Source of the DNA: Erythrobacteraceae bacterium CCH12-C2
Lineage (GTDB): Bacteria; Pseudomonadota; Alphaproteobacteria; Sphingomonadales; Sphingomonadaceae
Length of the DNA stretch: 64,000 nucleotides
Assembly: GCA_001556995.1 (NCBI GenBank)
Contig: LSKF01000106.1
Location: forward strand, 1-64,000
Reading direction: 5' to 3'
Every line of letters starts with the position of its first letter. Position 1 is the first letter of the stretch. The position numbers and the translations under genes were made by a program. This document shows positions 25,605 through 34,699 of the stretch, piece after piece. Under the pieces are notes generated by a model. It was not told where the DNA came from, made no database searches, and saw only the letters and a program-made list of their open reading frames with translations.

Positions 25605-27245
25605 ATGCCCACCCGTTCGTTCATCCCTGCTTTGCTCACCTGCATCGCCGCCGTGGCGCTCACTACGCCTGTCATGGCGCAGGATCAGGGCGGAGGCGGC
25701 GCTCCCGCTGGTCCGCAGCGGACCACCGTGGTGCAGCCCTATATCGAGGTCAATCAGGTCCTTTCGGCCGAGCTAACCCCCGGCAATGAGGTGGTCACCT
25801 TCACGCAGGTTGCCGTCGGGGTCGACATCAATGTCCAGGGACGCAACAGCGGCGCTGCGGTCTCCGTCCGCTACGAACGCAATTTCGGCTACGGTGATGA
25901 CGCCATCGACAGCAATACCGTAAGCGGGATCGCGCGCGGCACGCTGGCCATCGTTCCCAATGCACTGAGCTTTGAAGCCGGTGGTCTGGCGTCGCGCACG
26001 CGGGTCGACGGTGGCGGGGGCACGACCGCGAACCCGCTGGTACGCGAGGATGCCGAGAGCCGCCTTTATAGCGCCTATGCCGGGCCGAGCCTCAACACCA
26101 GCATTGGCGATGTCGATGTGCAGGGCGTGGGCCGGGTCGGCTATAATCGCTTCGAGACCGACAACGCCCTGACCAATCCGCAGGGGCAGGTGGTTGACGT
26201 ATTCGATGACAGCGTGACCTATCTCGGTCAGGTGCGCGCCGGCGTGCGTCCCGACACGGTGTTGCCAGTGGGTCTGGCTGTGACGGCCGGGGGCTTTCAA
26301 GAGGATATTGCCAACCTCGATCAGCGCGTGCGCGATCTTTACGTGCGCGGCGACGTGATTGTGCCTGTGACCACCTCCCTCGCGCTGATGGGCGGGGTCG
26401 GATACGAGGATGTCGAGGTTTCGAGCCGCGATGCGCTGCGCGATGCCAATGGCGATCCGGTGATCGGCAATGATGGTCGCTTCGTTACCGATAGCGCCGC
26501 GCCGCGTCGCATCGCTTTTGCCGTGGACGGTCTGCTGTGGGACGTGGGAGTGATGTGGCGGCCAAGCTCGCGCACGAGCCTGACGGCGGCGGTGGGCGAA
26601 CGCTATGATTCGACCACTTTCTACGGCAGCTTCACCTACACCCCCAATCAGCGCAGTTCCTTTGCCGTCAATGTCTATGATGGCGTAACCGGGTACGGCG
26701 GCGTCATCAACAATGCTCTGGCGGGCCTGTCGAGCGATTTCGAGGCGATCCGCAACCCGGTGACCGGTGATTTCGGCGGTCTCGTCAACGGAACGCAAGG
26801 GCAGGCCACGATCGGTGGTTTGGGCTCGGTTCGCTCGGCTGCCTTCCGCGGGCGCGGGGTGCGCGCTTCGTATCAGCGGCAGATGGGCCGCACCACCGCA
26901 GCGCTGGGCGCAGGCTACGACCGTCGCACCTTCATCGCGGCGCAAGGCACAGCGCTGGCACCGCTCGATGGGGTGACCGATGAAGGCTATTACGTGATTG
27001 GCGGGATCACTCAGGAGATCGGCCAGAACGCCAGCTTCACCACCAACGGTTACGTCAACTGGTTCGATGGTGCTGGGGCGAACAGCGATGTCAACGCCTA
27101 CGGGGCATCAGCCGCCTATAGTCACCTGATCACCCGCCGCCTGACCGGCCGTGCTGCGGTGGCGGTTGATTATTTCGACAGTGAATTCACCGCTCAGGAC
27201 TTCGCCTTTGCCACGGCGCTGCTGGGCCTGCGCTACGATTTCTAG
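25605..27245 (+). CDS. XrtA-associated outer membrane beta-barrel protein (TIGR03016-like)
   Basis: A 546-residue protein beginning ATG 25605, one base after the kinase stop, with signal peptide ending TTPVMAQ. The body is made of repeated amphipathic strands rich in Gly, Thr and Val, and it ends ATALLGLRYDF with a C-terminal phenylalanine typical of barrel insertion by BAM. Position and length match the outer-membrane protein of XrtA loci (EpsL-like), thought to be the secretion pore or an anchor. Relatives in sphingomonads are sometimes mislabelled as YajC. Confidence 0.85.
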   Translation: MPTRSFIPALLTCIAAVALTTPVMAQDQGGGGAPAGPQRTTVVQPYIEVNQVLSAELTPGNEVVTFTQVAVGVDINVQGRNSGAAVSVRYERNFGYGDDAIDSNTVSGIARGTLAIVPNALSFEAGGLASRTRVDGGGGTTANPLVREDAESRLYSAYAGPSLNTSIGDVDVQGVGRVGYNRFETDNALTNPQGQVVDVFDDSVTYLGQVRAGVRPDTVLPVGLAVTAGGFQEDIANLDQRVRDLYVRGDVIVPVTTSLALMGGVGYEDVEVSSRDALRDANGDPVIGNDGRFVTDSAAPRRIAFAVDGLLWDVGVMWRPSSRTSLTAAVGERYDSTTFYGSFTYTPNQRSSFAVNVYDGVTGYGGVINNALAGLSSDFEAIRNPVTGDFGGLVNGTQGQATIGGLGSVRSAAFRGRGVRASYQRQMGRTTAALGAGYDRRTFIAAQGTALAPLDGVTDEGYYVIGGITQEIGQNASFTTNGYVNWFDGAGANSDVNAYGASAAYSHLITRRLTGRAAVAVDYFDSEFTAQDFAFATALLGLRYDF

Positions 27246-27261
27246 GGGAGCAGATCGGCTC

Positions 27262-28491
27262 ATGTACGAACAATTCTACGGCTTCAGCGGCAGGCCCTTT
27301 CAGCTCACACCCGATCCGCAGTTCTATTTCGAGAGCACCAGCCACAAGAAGGCGATGAGCTATCTCGGATACGGCCTGTCGCAGGGTGAGGGCTTTATTG
27401 TCATCACCGGCGAAGTCGGGGCGGGCAAATCGACGCTGGTCGCGCATCTGATGCAGCGGGTCGATCCGGCCGCGCTGACCGTGGCGCAGGTGGTCACCAC
27501 CGCGCTGGATGGCGCGGAGATCGTGCATGTCGTCGCGCAGGCCTTCGGGCTGGCGGTGGAAGGGCACGACAAGGCCGGCGCGCTTGGCGCGATCGAGCGG
27601 TTTCTGCAGGACGAAGCCCGCGCCGGGCGCCGCTGCCTGCTGGTGGTGGACGAATGCCAGAACCTTGATCTGGGGGCGCTGGAAGAGCTGCGGATGCTAT
27701 CCAACTTCCAGCTCGGCTCGCACCCCTTGCTGCAGAGCCTGCTGCTGGGCCAACCGGAGTTTCGCAGCACGTTGGCCAACCACCCGGGGCTTGAACAGCT
27801 GCGCCAGCGGATTATCGCTTCGCATCACCTTGATGCGCTCGATAGCGGCGAGGTCGCGCATTACGTGCACCACCGCCTGCGCCATGTCGGTTGGCAGGGA
27901 CGCCCGGACTTCGAGGACGGGCTGCTGGCCTCGCTCTATCGCTATACCGGCGGTATCCCGCGCCGGGTCAATCAGGCGATGAACCGCTTGCTGCTGCTGG
28001 CCGCGATCGAGGAACGCAGTCACCTGACCGGCGCCATGCTCGACGACGTGATTTCCGAGATGGCCACCGACCAGCGCCGCGGATCGCGCGAGGGCGGGGC
28101 GGATTTGCGCGCGGCGCCCGCTATGATGGCCCCGCCTGTCGCACCGCCCGCGCCAAGCCAGACGCCCGCCGCAGCCCCCGCTAAAGCGCCTGCGTCCGCC
28201 GCCGCAACAAGCGTTCCGGCGAACGAAGTCGCCGCGCTTTTGGCCGAGCGCGATGCGCGCACTGCCGAGCTGGAAGCCGCGATCAGCGAGTTGCAGGCCG
28301 CAGGTGCAGGCCATCGCGCTCCGGCCGACGACGTCCTATCGCCCGAAGACGTGCGCCTTGCCGAAGCACGTTTTGCCGCCGCGCTCGAACGGATCGAAGC
28401 CCGGCTGGAGGAGCAAGAACAGTCCTTCCGCCATGTGTTGACCATGCTGATCGAGTGGTTCGAGGAAGATCCGTCGCGCGAGGCCGCGTGA
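27262..28491 (+). CDS. XrtA/PEP-CTERM system-associated ATPase (ExeA/GspA-like)
   Basis: A 409-residue AAA ATPase from ATG 27262. MYEQFYGFSGRPFQLTPDP is the hallmark N-terminus of TIGR03015. Walker A is ITGEVGAGKSTLVAHL at about residues 48-63, Walker B is CLLVVDECQNLD and the arginine-rich RYTGGIPRRVNQAMNRLL follows. After residue 270 it is a Pro/Ala linker and then a coiled coil (LAEARFAAALERIEARLEEQ). The ExeA relatives help assemble secretion channels across peptidoglycan, so a similar assembly role is likely here. Confidence 0.93.
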   Translation: MYEQFYGFSGRPFQLTPDPQFYFESTSHKKAMSYLGYGLSQGEGFIVITGEVGAGKSTLVAHLMQRVDPAALTVAQVVTTALDGAEIVHVVAQAFGLAVEGHDKAGALGAIERFLQDEARAGRRCLLVVDECQNLDLGALEELRMLSNFQLGSHPLLQSLLLGQPEFRSTLANHPGLEQLRQRIIASHHLDALDSGEVAHYVHHRLRHVGWQGRPDFEDGLLASLYRYTGGIPRRVNQAMNRLLLLAAIEERSHLTGAMLDDVISEMATDQRRGSREGGADLRAAPAMMAPPVAPPAPSQTPAAAPAKAPASAAATSVPANEVAALLAERDARTAELEAAISELQAAGAGHRAPADDVLSPEDVRLAEARFAAALERIEARLEEQEQSFRHVLTMLIEWFEEDPSREAA

Positions 28492-28493
28492 CC

Positions 28494-29414
28494 ATGCATC
28501 AACCCTTACCCCCCCTGGCGGGCCGCGCGATCGTCAACGGCCTCTCGGTTGATGTTGAAGACTGGTTTCAGGTCGGCGCCTTCGAGAACGTGATCGCCCG
28601 GGGCGATTGGGACAGCATCAAGACCCGGGTCGAGGACAATGTCTACCGGGTGATCGATCTGTTCGCTGAAGCCGATGTCAGCGCGACCTTCTTCACGCTG
28701 GGGTGGGTGGCGAAACGGCATCCGAACATGATTCGCCGGATCGTTGATGCAGGGCACGAGATTGCCAGTCATGGCTATGATCACGCGCGGGTCTTCACCT
28801 TTGACCGCGCGGGCTTTGCCGAGGACATCCGCAAGGCCCGCGAAATTCTGGAAGATTGCGCGGGGGTGGCGGTGACAGGCTACCGCGCGCCGAGTTTCTC
28901 AATCGACGGACGCACGCCTTGGGCTTTTGCCGAGCTGGCCGAGCAGGGCTTTGCCTATTCCAGCAGCGTCGCCCCGGTGGTGCATGATCACTATGGCTGG
29001 CCAGAGGCCCCGCGTTTCGCCTTCCGGCCGCTGCCGTGGTCCTCGATGATTGAACTGCCGGTCACCACCGCCATCCTCGGCGGCCGGCGCGTTGCGGCGG
29101 GCGGGGGTGGGTTCTTCCGGGTGCTGCCCTATGCCTTTTCGCGCTGGGCGATCCGGCAGGTCAACCGGCAGGAGGGCCGCCCGGCGGTGTTCTATTTCCA
29201 CCCGTGGGAGGTCGATCCCGATCAACCCCGCGTGCCCCACGCGCCGATGCGCTCACGCTTCCGGCACTACACCGGGCTCACCCGCATGGCGGGCAAGCTG
29301 CGCGATCTCGTGCATGAATTTCGCTGGGGGCGGATGGACCTGGTCGCGCATCGTGAAGCGGCGCGGGCTGAGGAACTGATTCTTCCTCAGGCTTCAGAGG
29401 ACATTGCGGCATGA
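28494..29414 (+). CDS. XrtA system polysaccharide deacetylase
   Basis: About 306 residues from ATG 28494, with GAGG ten bases upstream; GTG 28488 overlapping the ATPase stop is the alternative. NodB-type deacetylase of the TIGR03006 subfamily with a DUF3473 C-terminal part. Metal and catalytic residues are in LSVDVEDWFQVG (D20, D23) and HEIASHGYDHARVF; GYRAPSFSIDGRTPWAF and FYFHPWEVDPDQPR complete the site. It removes acetyl groups from amino sugars in the polymer or its lipid-linked precursor. Its stop overlaps the FemAB gene start. Confidence 0.93.
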   Translation: MHQPLPPLAGRAIVNGLSVDVEDWFQVGAFENVIARGDWDSIKTRVEDNVYRVIDLFAEADVSATFFTLGWVAKRHPNMIRRIVDAGHEIASHGYDHARVFTFDRAGFAEDIRKAREILEDCAGVAVTGYRAPSFSIDGRTPWAFAELAEQGFAYSSSVAPVVHDHYGWPEAPRFAFRPLPWSSMIELPVTTAILGGRRVAAGGGGFFRVLPYAFSRWAIRQVNRQEGRPAVFYFHPWEVDPDQPRVPHAPMRSRFRHYTGLTRMAGKLRDLVHEFRWGRMDLVAHREAARAEELILPQASEDIAA

Positions 29415-30472
29415 ACGCGCCGGTGAAGGCCGGCCAGAATGTGCGCGCGATTGATTGGCGCGATACGGCGGAGCTGCGCCGGATCGAGGGGTTCGTCGCT
29501 GAAACCCGCGCCAGCTTGTTCCATCGTCCCGCATGGTTGCAGGCGGTTGCTGCTGGCACCGGCCAGCGCGCGGCAGGACTGGTAGCAGACCGCATGGGCG
29601 TGCTCACCGGATGGCTCCCGCTGACTGAAGTGCGCTCGGCGCTGTTCGGCAAGGCGCTGGTATCGAGCGGGTTCGGGGTCGGCGGCGGAATTGTAGCGGA
29701 GGGCGAAGCAGCCGCGAAGGCTATGGCATCAGCAGCGGAGGATTACGCCAAGCGCGGCGGCTTTGGCGGGATCGAACTGCGCGGCGGGCCGATCCCCGAA
29801 GGCTGGGACACGTGGGCCGACAAGCATTGCGGCTTTGAACGCCCGCTCGCAGCCGATGACGAGACTGAACTCACCGCCATCCCCCGCAAGGCCCGCGCGG
29901 AGGTGCGCAAGGGTCTTGGCTTCGGCCACCGGGTAACGACCGGGTGCGGGGCTGCTGATCTCGCCGCGCACTACGCCTGTTATAGCGCGAGCGTGCGCAA
30001 TCTCGGCACGCCGGTGTTTCCCAAACGGCTGTTTGCCGCGATGCTGGAGGCCTTTCCGGACAGCAGCGACATTCTCACGGTGTGGCAGGGCGAGACCCCG
30101 CTGGCGAGTGTGCTCAGCTTCTACCATGACGGCGCGGTAATGCCCTTCTGGGGCGGCGGCGTCTTTGCCGCGCGCGCTGCGCGGGCCAACGAAATGATGT
30201 ATTACGAGCTGATGCTCCACGCCCGGCGGCAGGGCATGACGCGGTTCGATTTCGGGCGCTCCAAGACAGGGAGCGGGCCGTTTGCGTTCAAGAAGAACTG
30301 GGGCTTTGATCCGCAGCCGCTCACCTATGGCGCCTGGACCGCGCCGGGGGCACCGCCGCGCAATATTGACCCGACCGACGCCAGCTATTCGCGCAAGATC
30401 GCATTGTGGAAGAAGCTGCCGCTGCCCATCGCAAACACCTTGGGGCCGTGGATCGCGCGCGGGCTGGCGTGA
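29411..30472 (+). CDS. FemAB-family protein, XrtA/PEP-CTERM system-associated
   Basis: A 353-residue protein with two GNAT-like halves (TIGR03019). Characteristic stretches are ETRASLFHRPAWLQAV, IPRKARAEVRKGLGFGH, FPKRLFAAMLEAF and MTRFDFGRSKTGSGPFAFKKNWGFDP. FemAB proteins transfer aminoacyl groups from tRNA to sugar-peptide acceptors; here the acceptor may be the polysaccharide or its precursor, which is inference. Start and stop both overlap neighbours, so it is embedded in the operon between deacetylase and glycosyltransferase. Confidence 0.92.
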   Translation: MNAPVKAGQNVRAIDWRDTAELRRIEGFVAETRASLFHRPAWLQAVAAGTGQRAAGLVADRMGVLTGWLPLTEVRSALFGKALVSSGFGVGGGIVAEGEAAAKAMASAAEDYAKRGGFGGIELRGGPIPEGWDTWADKHCGFERPLAADDETELTAIPRKARAEVRKGLGFGHRVTTGCGAADLAAHYACYSASVRNLGTPVFPKRLFAAMLEAFPDSSDILTVWQGETPLASVLSFYHDGAVMPFWGGGVFAARAARANEMMYYELMLHARRQGMTRFDFGRSKTGSGPFAFKKNWGFDPQPLTYGAWTAPGAPPRNIDPTDASYSRKIALWKKLPLPIANTLGPWIARGLA

Positions 30473-31692
30473 TGGGAGAGGTGATTTTCCTCGCTCACCG
30501 CGTGCCGTTCCCCCCGGATCGTGGGGACCGGATCCGCTCGCACCATTTGCTGAAGGCGCTGGCGCGGCTTGGCCCTGTACATGTCGGGTGCTTTGGCGAG
30601 GGCGATGCAAGCGCCGAGCGCGCGCTTGCCGCGGTCGCGGCTTCGCGCTGCGTGGTGCCTCGAACCAAGCCGTTGCCGTTGGCAGGGGTGGAAGCGGTGC
30701 TTACCGGCAAGCCCGTCAGCCTCACCGCCTTCCACAGCCCCACTCTGGCGCGGTGGGTGCGCGAGACGATCGCCGCGCGGCCGATCAGCGCGATTGTCGT
30801 GTTCTCGGGCCAGATGGGGCAATATGTACCCGCCGATTTCTCGGGCCGGGTGGTGATCGACCTGTGCGACGTCGATAGTGCCAAGTTTGCCAGCTATGCC
30901 GAAGCAGGCGAGCGGGTTCGGCTCAACGCGCGCGAGGCGCGGCTGCTGGCGGCGGAGGAGGAACGGCTTGGTCAGCGCGCTGACGCCACGATCCTGATCT
31001 CTGAAGCCGAGGCGGCGCTTTATCGCAGTCGCTTGGCCGCGCCGCATAAGGTCAATGTACAGGTGATCGGCAACGGGATCGACGCTGCCTTCTTTGACCC
31101 AGCCGCTACCACGCAGCATCCCATGCTGTCAGGGCTGCCGGGGCCGCATTTCACCTTTACCGGGCAGATGGATTACCGCCCCAATGAACAGGCCGCGCTG
31201 TGGGTCATCGAACACCTGATGCCACGCTTACGCGCACATTTCCCCGACGCGCTGTTCCATGTCGTCGGACGCAACCCGACCGCCAAGCTCATGGCGCATC
31301 ACGGTACGCCGGGGGTGCAGGTGTGGGGCGCGGTGCCCGATGTGCGCCCCTTTCTCGCCGCCGCAGACGCCGTGCTCGCCCCGCTGCTGATCGCGCGCGG
31401 GGTGCAGAACAAGGTGCTCGAAGCCATGGCGATGGCGAGGCCCGTGGTGCTGACCCCCGAGGCCGCGACCGGGATCGCTGCCGATGATGGCGCGCAGTGG
31501 CTGGTGTGTCCGCCCGATCCGGCGGCGATGGCCGATCGGATCGCGCAGCTGCTTGCCGACCCGAACGCACCGACCCGCATCGGCGCAGCGGCGCGGCGGT
31601 TCGTACTTGATCATCATGGATGGGAGGCCATGCTCGCTCCGCTTGCGGGGCTGCTTGGTCAAGCCGAGGAGGGCACGCGTCATGCCGCCTGA
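30472..31692 (+). CDS. Glycosyltransferase, XrtA/PEP-CTERM system (TIGR03087 type)
   Basis: About 406 residues from ATG 30472 (TGATG overlap with the FemAB stop). It is a GT-B fold, group 1 type enzyme. The N-terminus EVIFLAHRVPFPPDRGDRIR is the family signature, and the C-terminal donor-binding part has FTGQMDYRPNEQAALW, VWGAVPDVRPFLAAAD and LIARGVQNKVLEAMAMARPV. It adds a sugar to the growing exopolysaccharide at the cytoplasmic face. The donor and linkage are not deducible. Its last codons overlap the exosortase start. Confidence 0.93.
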   Translation: MGEVIFLAHRVPFPPDRGDRIRSHHLLKALARLGPVHVGCFGEGDASAERALAAVAASRCVVPRTKPLPLAGVEAVLTGKPVSLTAFHSPTLARWVRETIAARPISAIVVFSGQMGQYVPADFSGRVVIDLCDVDSAKFASYAEAGERVRLNAREARLLAAEEERLGQRADATILISEAEAALYRSRLAAPHKVNVQVIGNGIDAAFFDPAATTQHPMLSGLPGPHFTFTGQMDYRPNEQAALWVIEHLMPRLRAHFPDALFHVVGRNPTAKLMAHHGTPGVQVWGAVPDVRPFLAAADAVLAPLLIARGVQNKVLEAMAMARPVVLTPEAATGIAADDGAQWLVCPPDPAAMADRIAQLLADPNAPTRIGAAARRFVLDHHGWEAMLAPLAGLLGQAEEGTRHAA

Positions 31693-32689
31693 ACCCGCAA
31701 CCTTGTCGGTCGCTGGCGCGCCGCGCGCGCCTGCCGCTGCGGCTTGGCATGCGCCGCTTGTCGCCCTTGCCGGTGCGGTGCTTGCGCTGCTCATGGTGAC
31801 CGCGCCCAGCTGGGGCGAGATGCTGCACCAGTGGTGGAATATCGACACCTACAACCACCTGCTGCTGGTGCCCTTCATCATTGGCTGGCTGGTGATGTTG
31901 AAGGCCGAGGAGCTTGCCCAAATCGTCCCCCGCCCGTTTCTGCCCGGCGCTGCGCTGGTCGCGGGTGCGCTGGCACTATGGGCGGCGGGGCGCGCGTTTG
32001 ACATCAACCTTGTCGCCCATGCCGGGGCGGTCGGCGCGGTGCAGGCGGCGGTGATTACCGTGCTGGGCCTGCGCGCAAGCCTGCTCCTCGCGCTGCCGTT
32101 GGCGATGGGTGTGTTCCTTGTGCCGTTCGGCGACGAGATCATCCCGCCGCTCCAATTCATCACCGCCGACATCACGATTGCGCTCACCCACCTGAGCGGC
32201 GTGCCTGCGAGCATTGACGGGATCTACATCAATACACCCGCCGGATTGTTCGTCGTCGCCGAGGCCTGTTCGGGGGTGAAGTTCCTGATCGCGATGGTCA
32301 CTTTGGGCGTATTGGTCGCCTTCACCCGCTTTGACAGCTGGCGACGGCGCGCAATCTTCATGGCGGCGTGCATCGTGGTTCCGATCCTCGCCAATGGCGT
32401 GCGCGCTTGGGCGACGGTCTATGTTGCGCAGTTCATCGGGGCCGAGGCGGCCGGCGGGGTCGATCACATCGTTTATGGCTGGGTGTTCTTCGCGATCATC
32501 GTCGCAGGCTTGCTGGCCGGTGCATGGCGCTGGTTCGAGCGTGAGCCGGTGGACTATGGCTGGCGTGCCGAAACGCTGACGCAGTGGAATTGGCTCGCCC
32601 AGACCGAAGCGCTCAGCCTCGCCCCTGCCGCCGCTGCGCTCGCTGTCGCTGCCATGGCCGCGATTGCCGCATTGGCTGCGCTGCTCTAG
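31682..32689 (+). CDS. xrtA: Exosortase A
   Basis: A 335-residue multipass membrane transpeptidase (about eight helices) from ATG 31682, overlapping the glycosyltransferase end. The catalytic triad is visible as C196 in VAEACSGVKFL, R241 in NGVRAWA and H262 in GVDHIVYGW. It should cleave PEP-CTERM sorting signals at the inner membrane and transfer the protein to an unknown acceptor. After residue 300 it ends in an Ala-rich hydrophobic tail and lacks the C-terminal EpsI domain fused to many proteobacterial XrtA proteins. No PEP-CTERM substrate gene is seen in the window. Confidence 0.93.
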   Translation: MPPEPATLSVAGAPRAPAAAAWHAPLVALAGAVLALLMVTAPSWGEMLHQWWNIDTYNHLLLVPFIIGWLVMLKAEELAQIVPRPFLPGAALVAGALALWAAGRAFDINLVAHAGAVGAVQAAVITVLGLRASLLLALPLAMGVFLVPFGDEIIPPLQFITADITIALTHLSGVPASIDGIYINTPAGLFVVAEACSGVKFLIAMVTLGVLVAFTRFDSWRRRAIFMAACIVVPILANGVRAWATVYVAQFIGAEAAGGVDHIVYGWVFFAIIVAGLLAGAWRWFEREPVDYGWRAETLTQWNWLAQTEALSLAPAAAALAVAAMAAIAALAALL

Positions 32690-32701
32690 GTCCGCGCACA
32701 T

Positions 32702-34597
32702 ATGTGCGGAATTGCCGGGATCTTTCACGCCGAAACCCCAAAGCCGGTCGATCCGGTGCGGGTCGAGCGGATGTGCGATGCGCTGGCCCATCGCGGGCCG
32801 GACGGGGCGGGGGTGTGGACCGATCACGGGGTGGGGCTGGGGCACCGCCGCCTGTCGATCATTGACCTCGCCGGATCGCCGCAGCCGATGCACTCCGCAG
32901 ATAGCCGGGCGGTGATCGTCTTTAACGGCGAGATATACAATTTTCGCGCGCTGCGCCGTGAGTTGGAGCAGGCGGGTTTCACCTTCCGCACCTCGGGCGA
33001 TACCGAAGTGATCCTTGCGGCTTACCAACGCTGGGGCGTCGATTGCTTGTCGCGGCTTGATGGGATGTTCGCCTTCGCGCTGTTCGACCGGGAGAAGCGC
33101 CAGCTGTTCCTCGCGCGCGACCGGTTTGGGGTGAAGCCGCTGTTCACCGCCGCGCTGTCGGATGGGAGCATCGCCTTCGGCTCGGAGCTAAAGGGCCTGC
33201 TCGCGCACCCGCTGCTGCGCCGCCGGGTGAGCCCGCAGGCGATCGAGGCCTATATGACCTGGGGCTATGTGCCCGACAGCCATTCAATCCTCGCAGGGGT
33301 CGAGAAGCTTCCCGCCGGGCATTTCTGGCTGCTGGAACAGGGCCGCGCGCCGGGGCGGCCGCAGCGCTGGTGGGATATTGATTTCACCCAGCGCGAACGC
33401 GGGAGTGAGGCGGATCTGTCCGCGCAGCTGGTGCACCTGCTGCGAGAAGGCGTTCGTTCGCGCATGGTGGCGGATGTGCCCTTGGGGGCGTTTCTCTCAG
33501 GCGGGGTCGATAGCTCGGGCGTGGTCGCGTTGATGAGCGAGGCCAGCAGCCAGCCCGTGCAGACCTGCTCAATCGGCTTCGATGTCGCCGCCTATGATGA
33601 GACATCCTATGCTAGGCAGGTGGCGGATAAGTTTAGCGCAGACCACGCCGAACGGATCGTCGCCACGGACGATTTCAGCGCCATCGATACCCTCGCCGCG
33701 ATGTTCGACGAGCCCTTCGCCGATGCCTCGGCGCTGCCCACGTGGCGGGTGTGCCAGCTGGCGCGCGAGCGGGTGACGGTGGCGCTCTCGGGCGACGGGG
33801 CCGACGAGGCTTTTGCGGGCTACCGCCGTCAGGTGTTCCACCACCATGAGGAGCGGATGCGCGCGGTGCTGCCTGCGAGCCTGCGCGCACCCTTGTTCGG
33901 CTCGCTGGGCCGCGCCTGGCCCAAGGCCGATTGGGCGCCGCGCCCCTTGCGCGCCAAGGCCACGCTGCTGGCGCTCGCCGAGAGCGGCGAGGCGGGCTAT
34001 GCGCGGGGCCTATCGGTAACGACGCCCGAAGCGCGGGGCGCGCTCTATTCCGACACCTTTACCGCCAGCCTCGCAGGCTTTCGCGGCGAAGATGAGCTGA
34101 TCGCGCTGATGCGCGCCGCACCGGGGCGGTCCGGGCTCGACCGGGCGCAGTATGCCGACCTCATGTTCTGGATGCCCGGCGACATCCTCACCAAGGTCGA
34201 CCGCACCAGCATGGCCATGAGCCTTGAGGCGCGCGAGCCGCTGCTGGATCACCGCCTTGTCGAATTTGCCGCGCGCCTGCCGGAAGCGATGCGGGTGAGA
34301 GGCAGCACAGGCAAATACCTGCTCAAGAAATCGCTCGAACGCTATCTGCCGCACGACATTCTTTACCGGCCCAAACAGGGGTTCGTCACGCCGATTGCCG
34401 AATGGCTGAGGGGGCCGCTCGCGAGCGCATCGCGGGGGATTGCGGGCGGTGCACTGGCGCAGACCGGGTTCTTCCAGCCGCACGCCATCGCCGCCATGGC
34501 CGAGGCGCATATTGCAGGCCGCGCGGATCATTCGCGGACCTTGTGGCAGCTGCTGATGCTGGAGAAGTCGCTGGGGCAGCTGGGGGTGAGCGGTTAG
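32702..34597 (+). CDS. XrtA/PEP-CTERM system amidotransferase (asparagine synthetase-like)
   Basis: A 631-residue class II glutamine amidotransferase starting MCGIAGIF, with Cys2 as the nucleophile. The glutaminase domain (1-200) has RGPDGAG, HRRLSIIDL and FNGEIYNF; the synthetase domain has GAFLSGGVDSSGVVALMSE with the PP-loop, then SGDGADEAFAGYRR and DILTKVDRTSMAMSLEAREP. It probably amidates a uronic or amino-acid carboxylate in the polymer (TIGR03108). It begins 12 bases after xrtA and closes the plus-strand block. Confidence 0.94.
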   Translation: MCGIAGIFHAETPKPVDPVRVERMCDALAHRGPDGAGVWTDHGVGLGHRRLSIIDLAGSPQPMHSADSRAVIVFNGEIYNFRALRRELEQAGFTFRTSGDTEVILAAYQRWGVDCLSRLDGMFAFALFDREKRQLFLARDRFGVKPLFTAALSDGSIAFGSELKGLLAHPLLRRRVSPQAIEAYMTWGYVPDSHSILAGVEKLPAGHFWLLEQGRAPGRPQRWWDIDFTQRERGSEADLSAQLVHLLREGVRSRMVADVPLGAFLSGGVDSSGVVALMSEASSQPVQTCSIGFDVAAYDETSYARQVADKFSADHAERIVATDDFSAIDTLAAMFDEPFADASALPTWRVCQLARERVTVALSGDGADEAFAGYRRQVFHHHEERMRAVLPASLRAPLFGSLGRAWPKADWAPRPLRAKATLLALAESGEAGYARGLSVTTPEARGALYSDTFTASLAGFRGEDELIALMRAAPGRSGLDRAQYADLMFWMPGDILTKVDRTSMAMSLEAREPLLDHRLVEFAARLPEAMRVRGSTGKYLLKKSLERYLPHDILYRPKQGFVTPIAEWLRGPLASASRGIAGGALAQTGFFQPHAIAAMAEAHIAGRADHSRTLWQLLMLEKSLGQLGVSG

Positions 34598-34600
34598 TTT

Positions 34601-34693
34601 CTCCCCTCCCCGTGGGGAGGGGCTGGGGGTGGGGGTACTTCCCTTTCGGGTGTCGAACACCCATCCCCAACCCCTTCCCTTAAGGGAAGGGGC
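34601..34693 (+). repeat. GGGGGTGGGGG palindromic repeat, copy 2
   Basis: 93 bases starting three bases after the amidotransferase stop and ending six bases before the converging zapE stop. It shares its order with the copy inside ispE: CCCTCCCC stem, TGGGGGTGGGGG, CCCTTTCGG, GTCGAAC, CCCATCCCC, and a final stem CCCTTAAGGG. In this location it can serve as a bidirectional transcription barrier between the XrtA operon and zapE. Confidence 0.87.
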
Positions 34694-34699
34694 TAATGG

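Noticed and set aside
32690..32701. Frameshifted EpsI domain between xrtA and the amidotransferase gene
   Set aside because: Only 12 bases lie between the two genes, too short for any domain remnant.
34601..34693. CRISPR repeat
   Set aside because: The repeated G-rich segments are not regularly spaced, there are no spacers and no cas genes.
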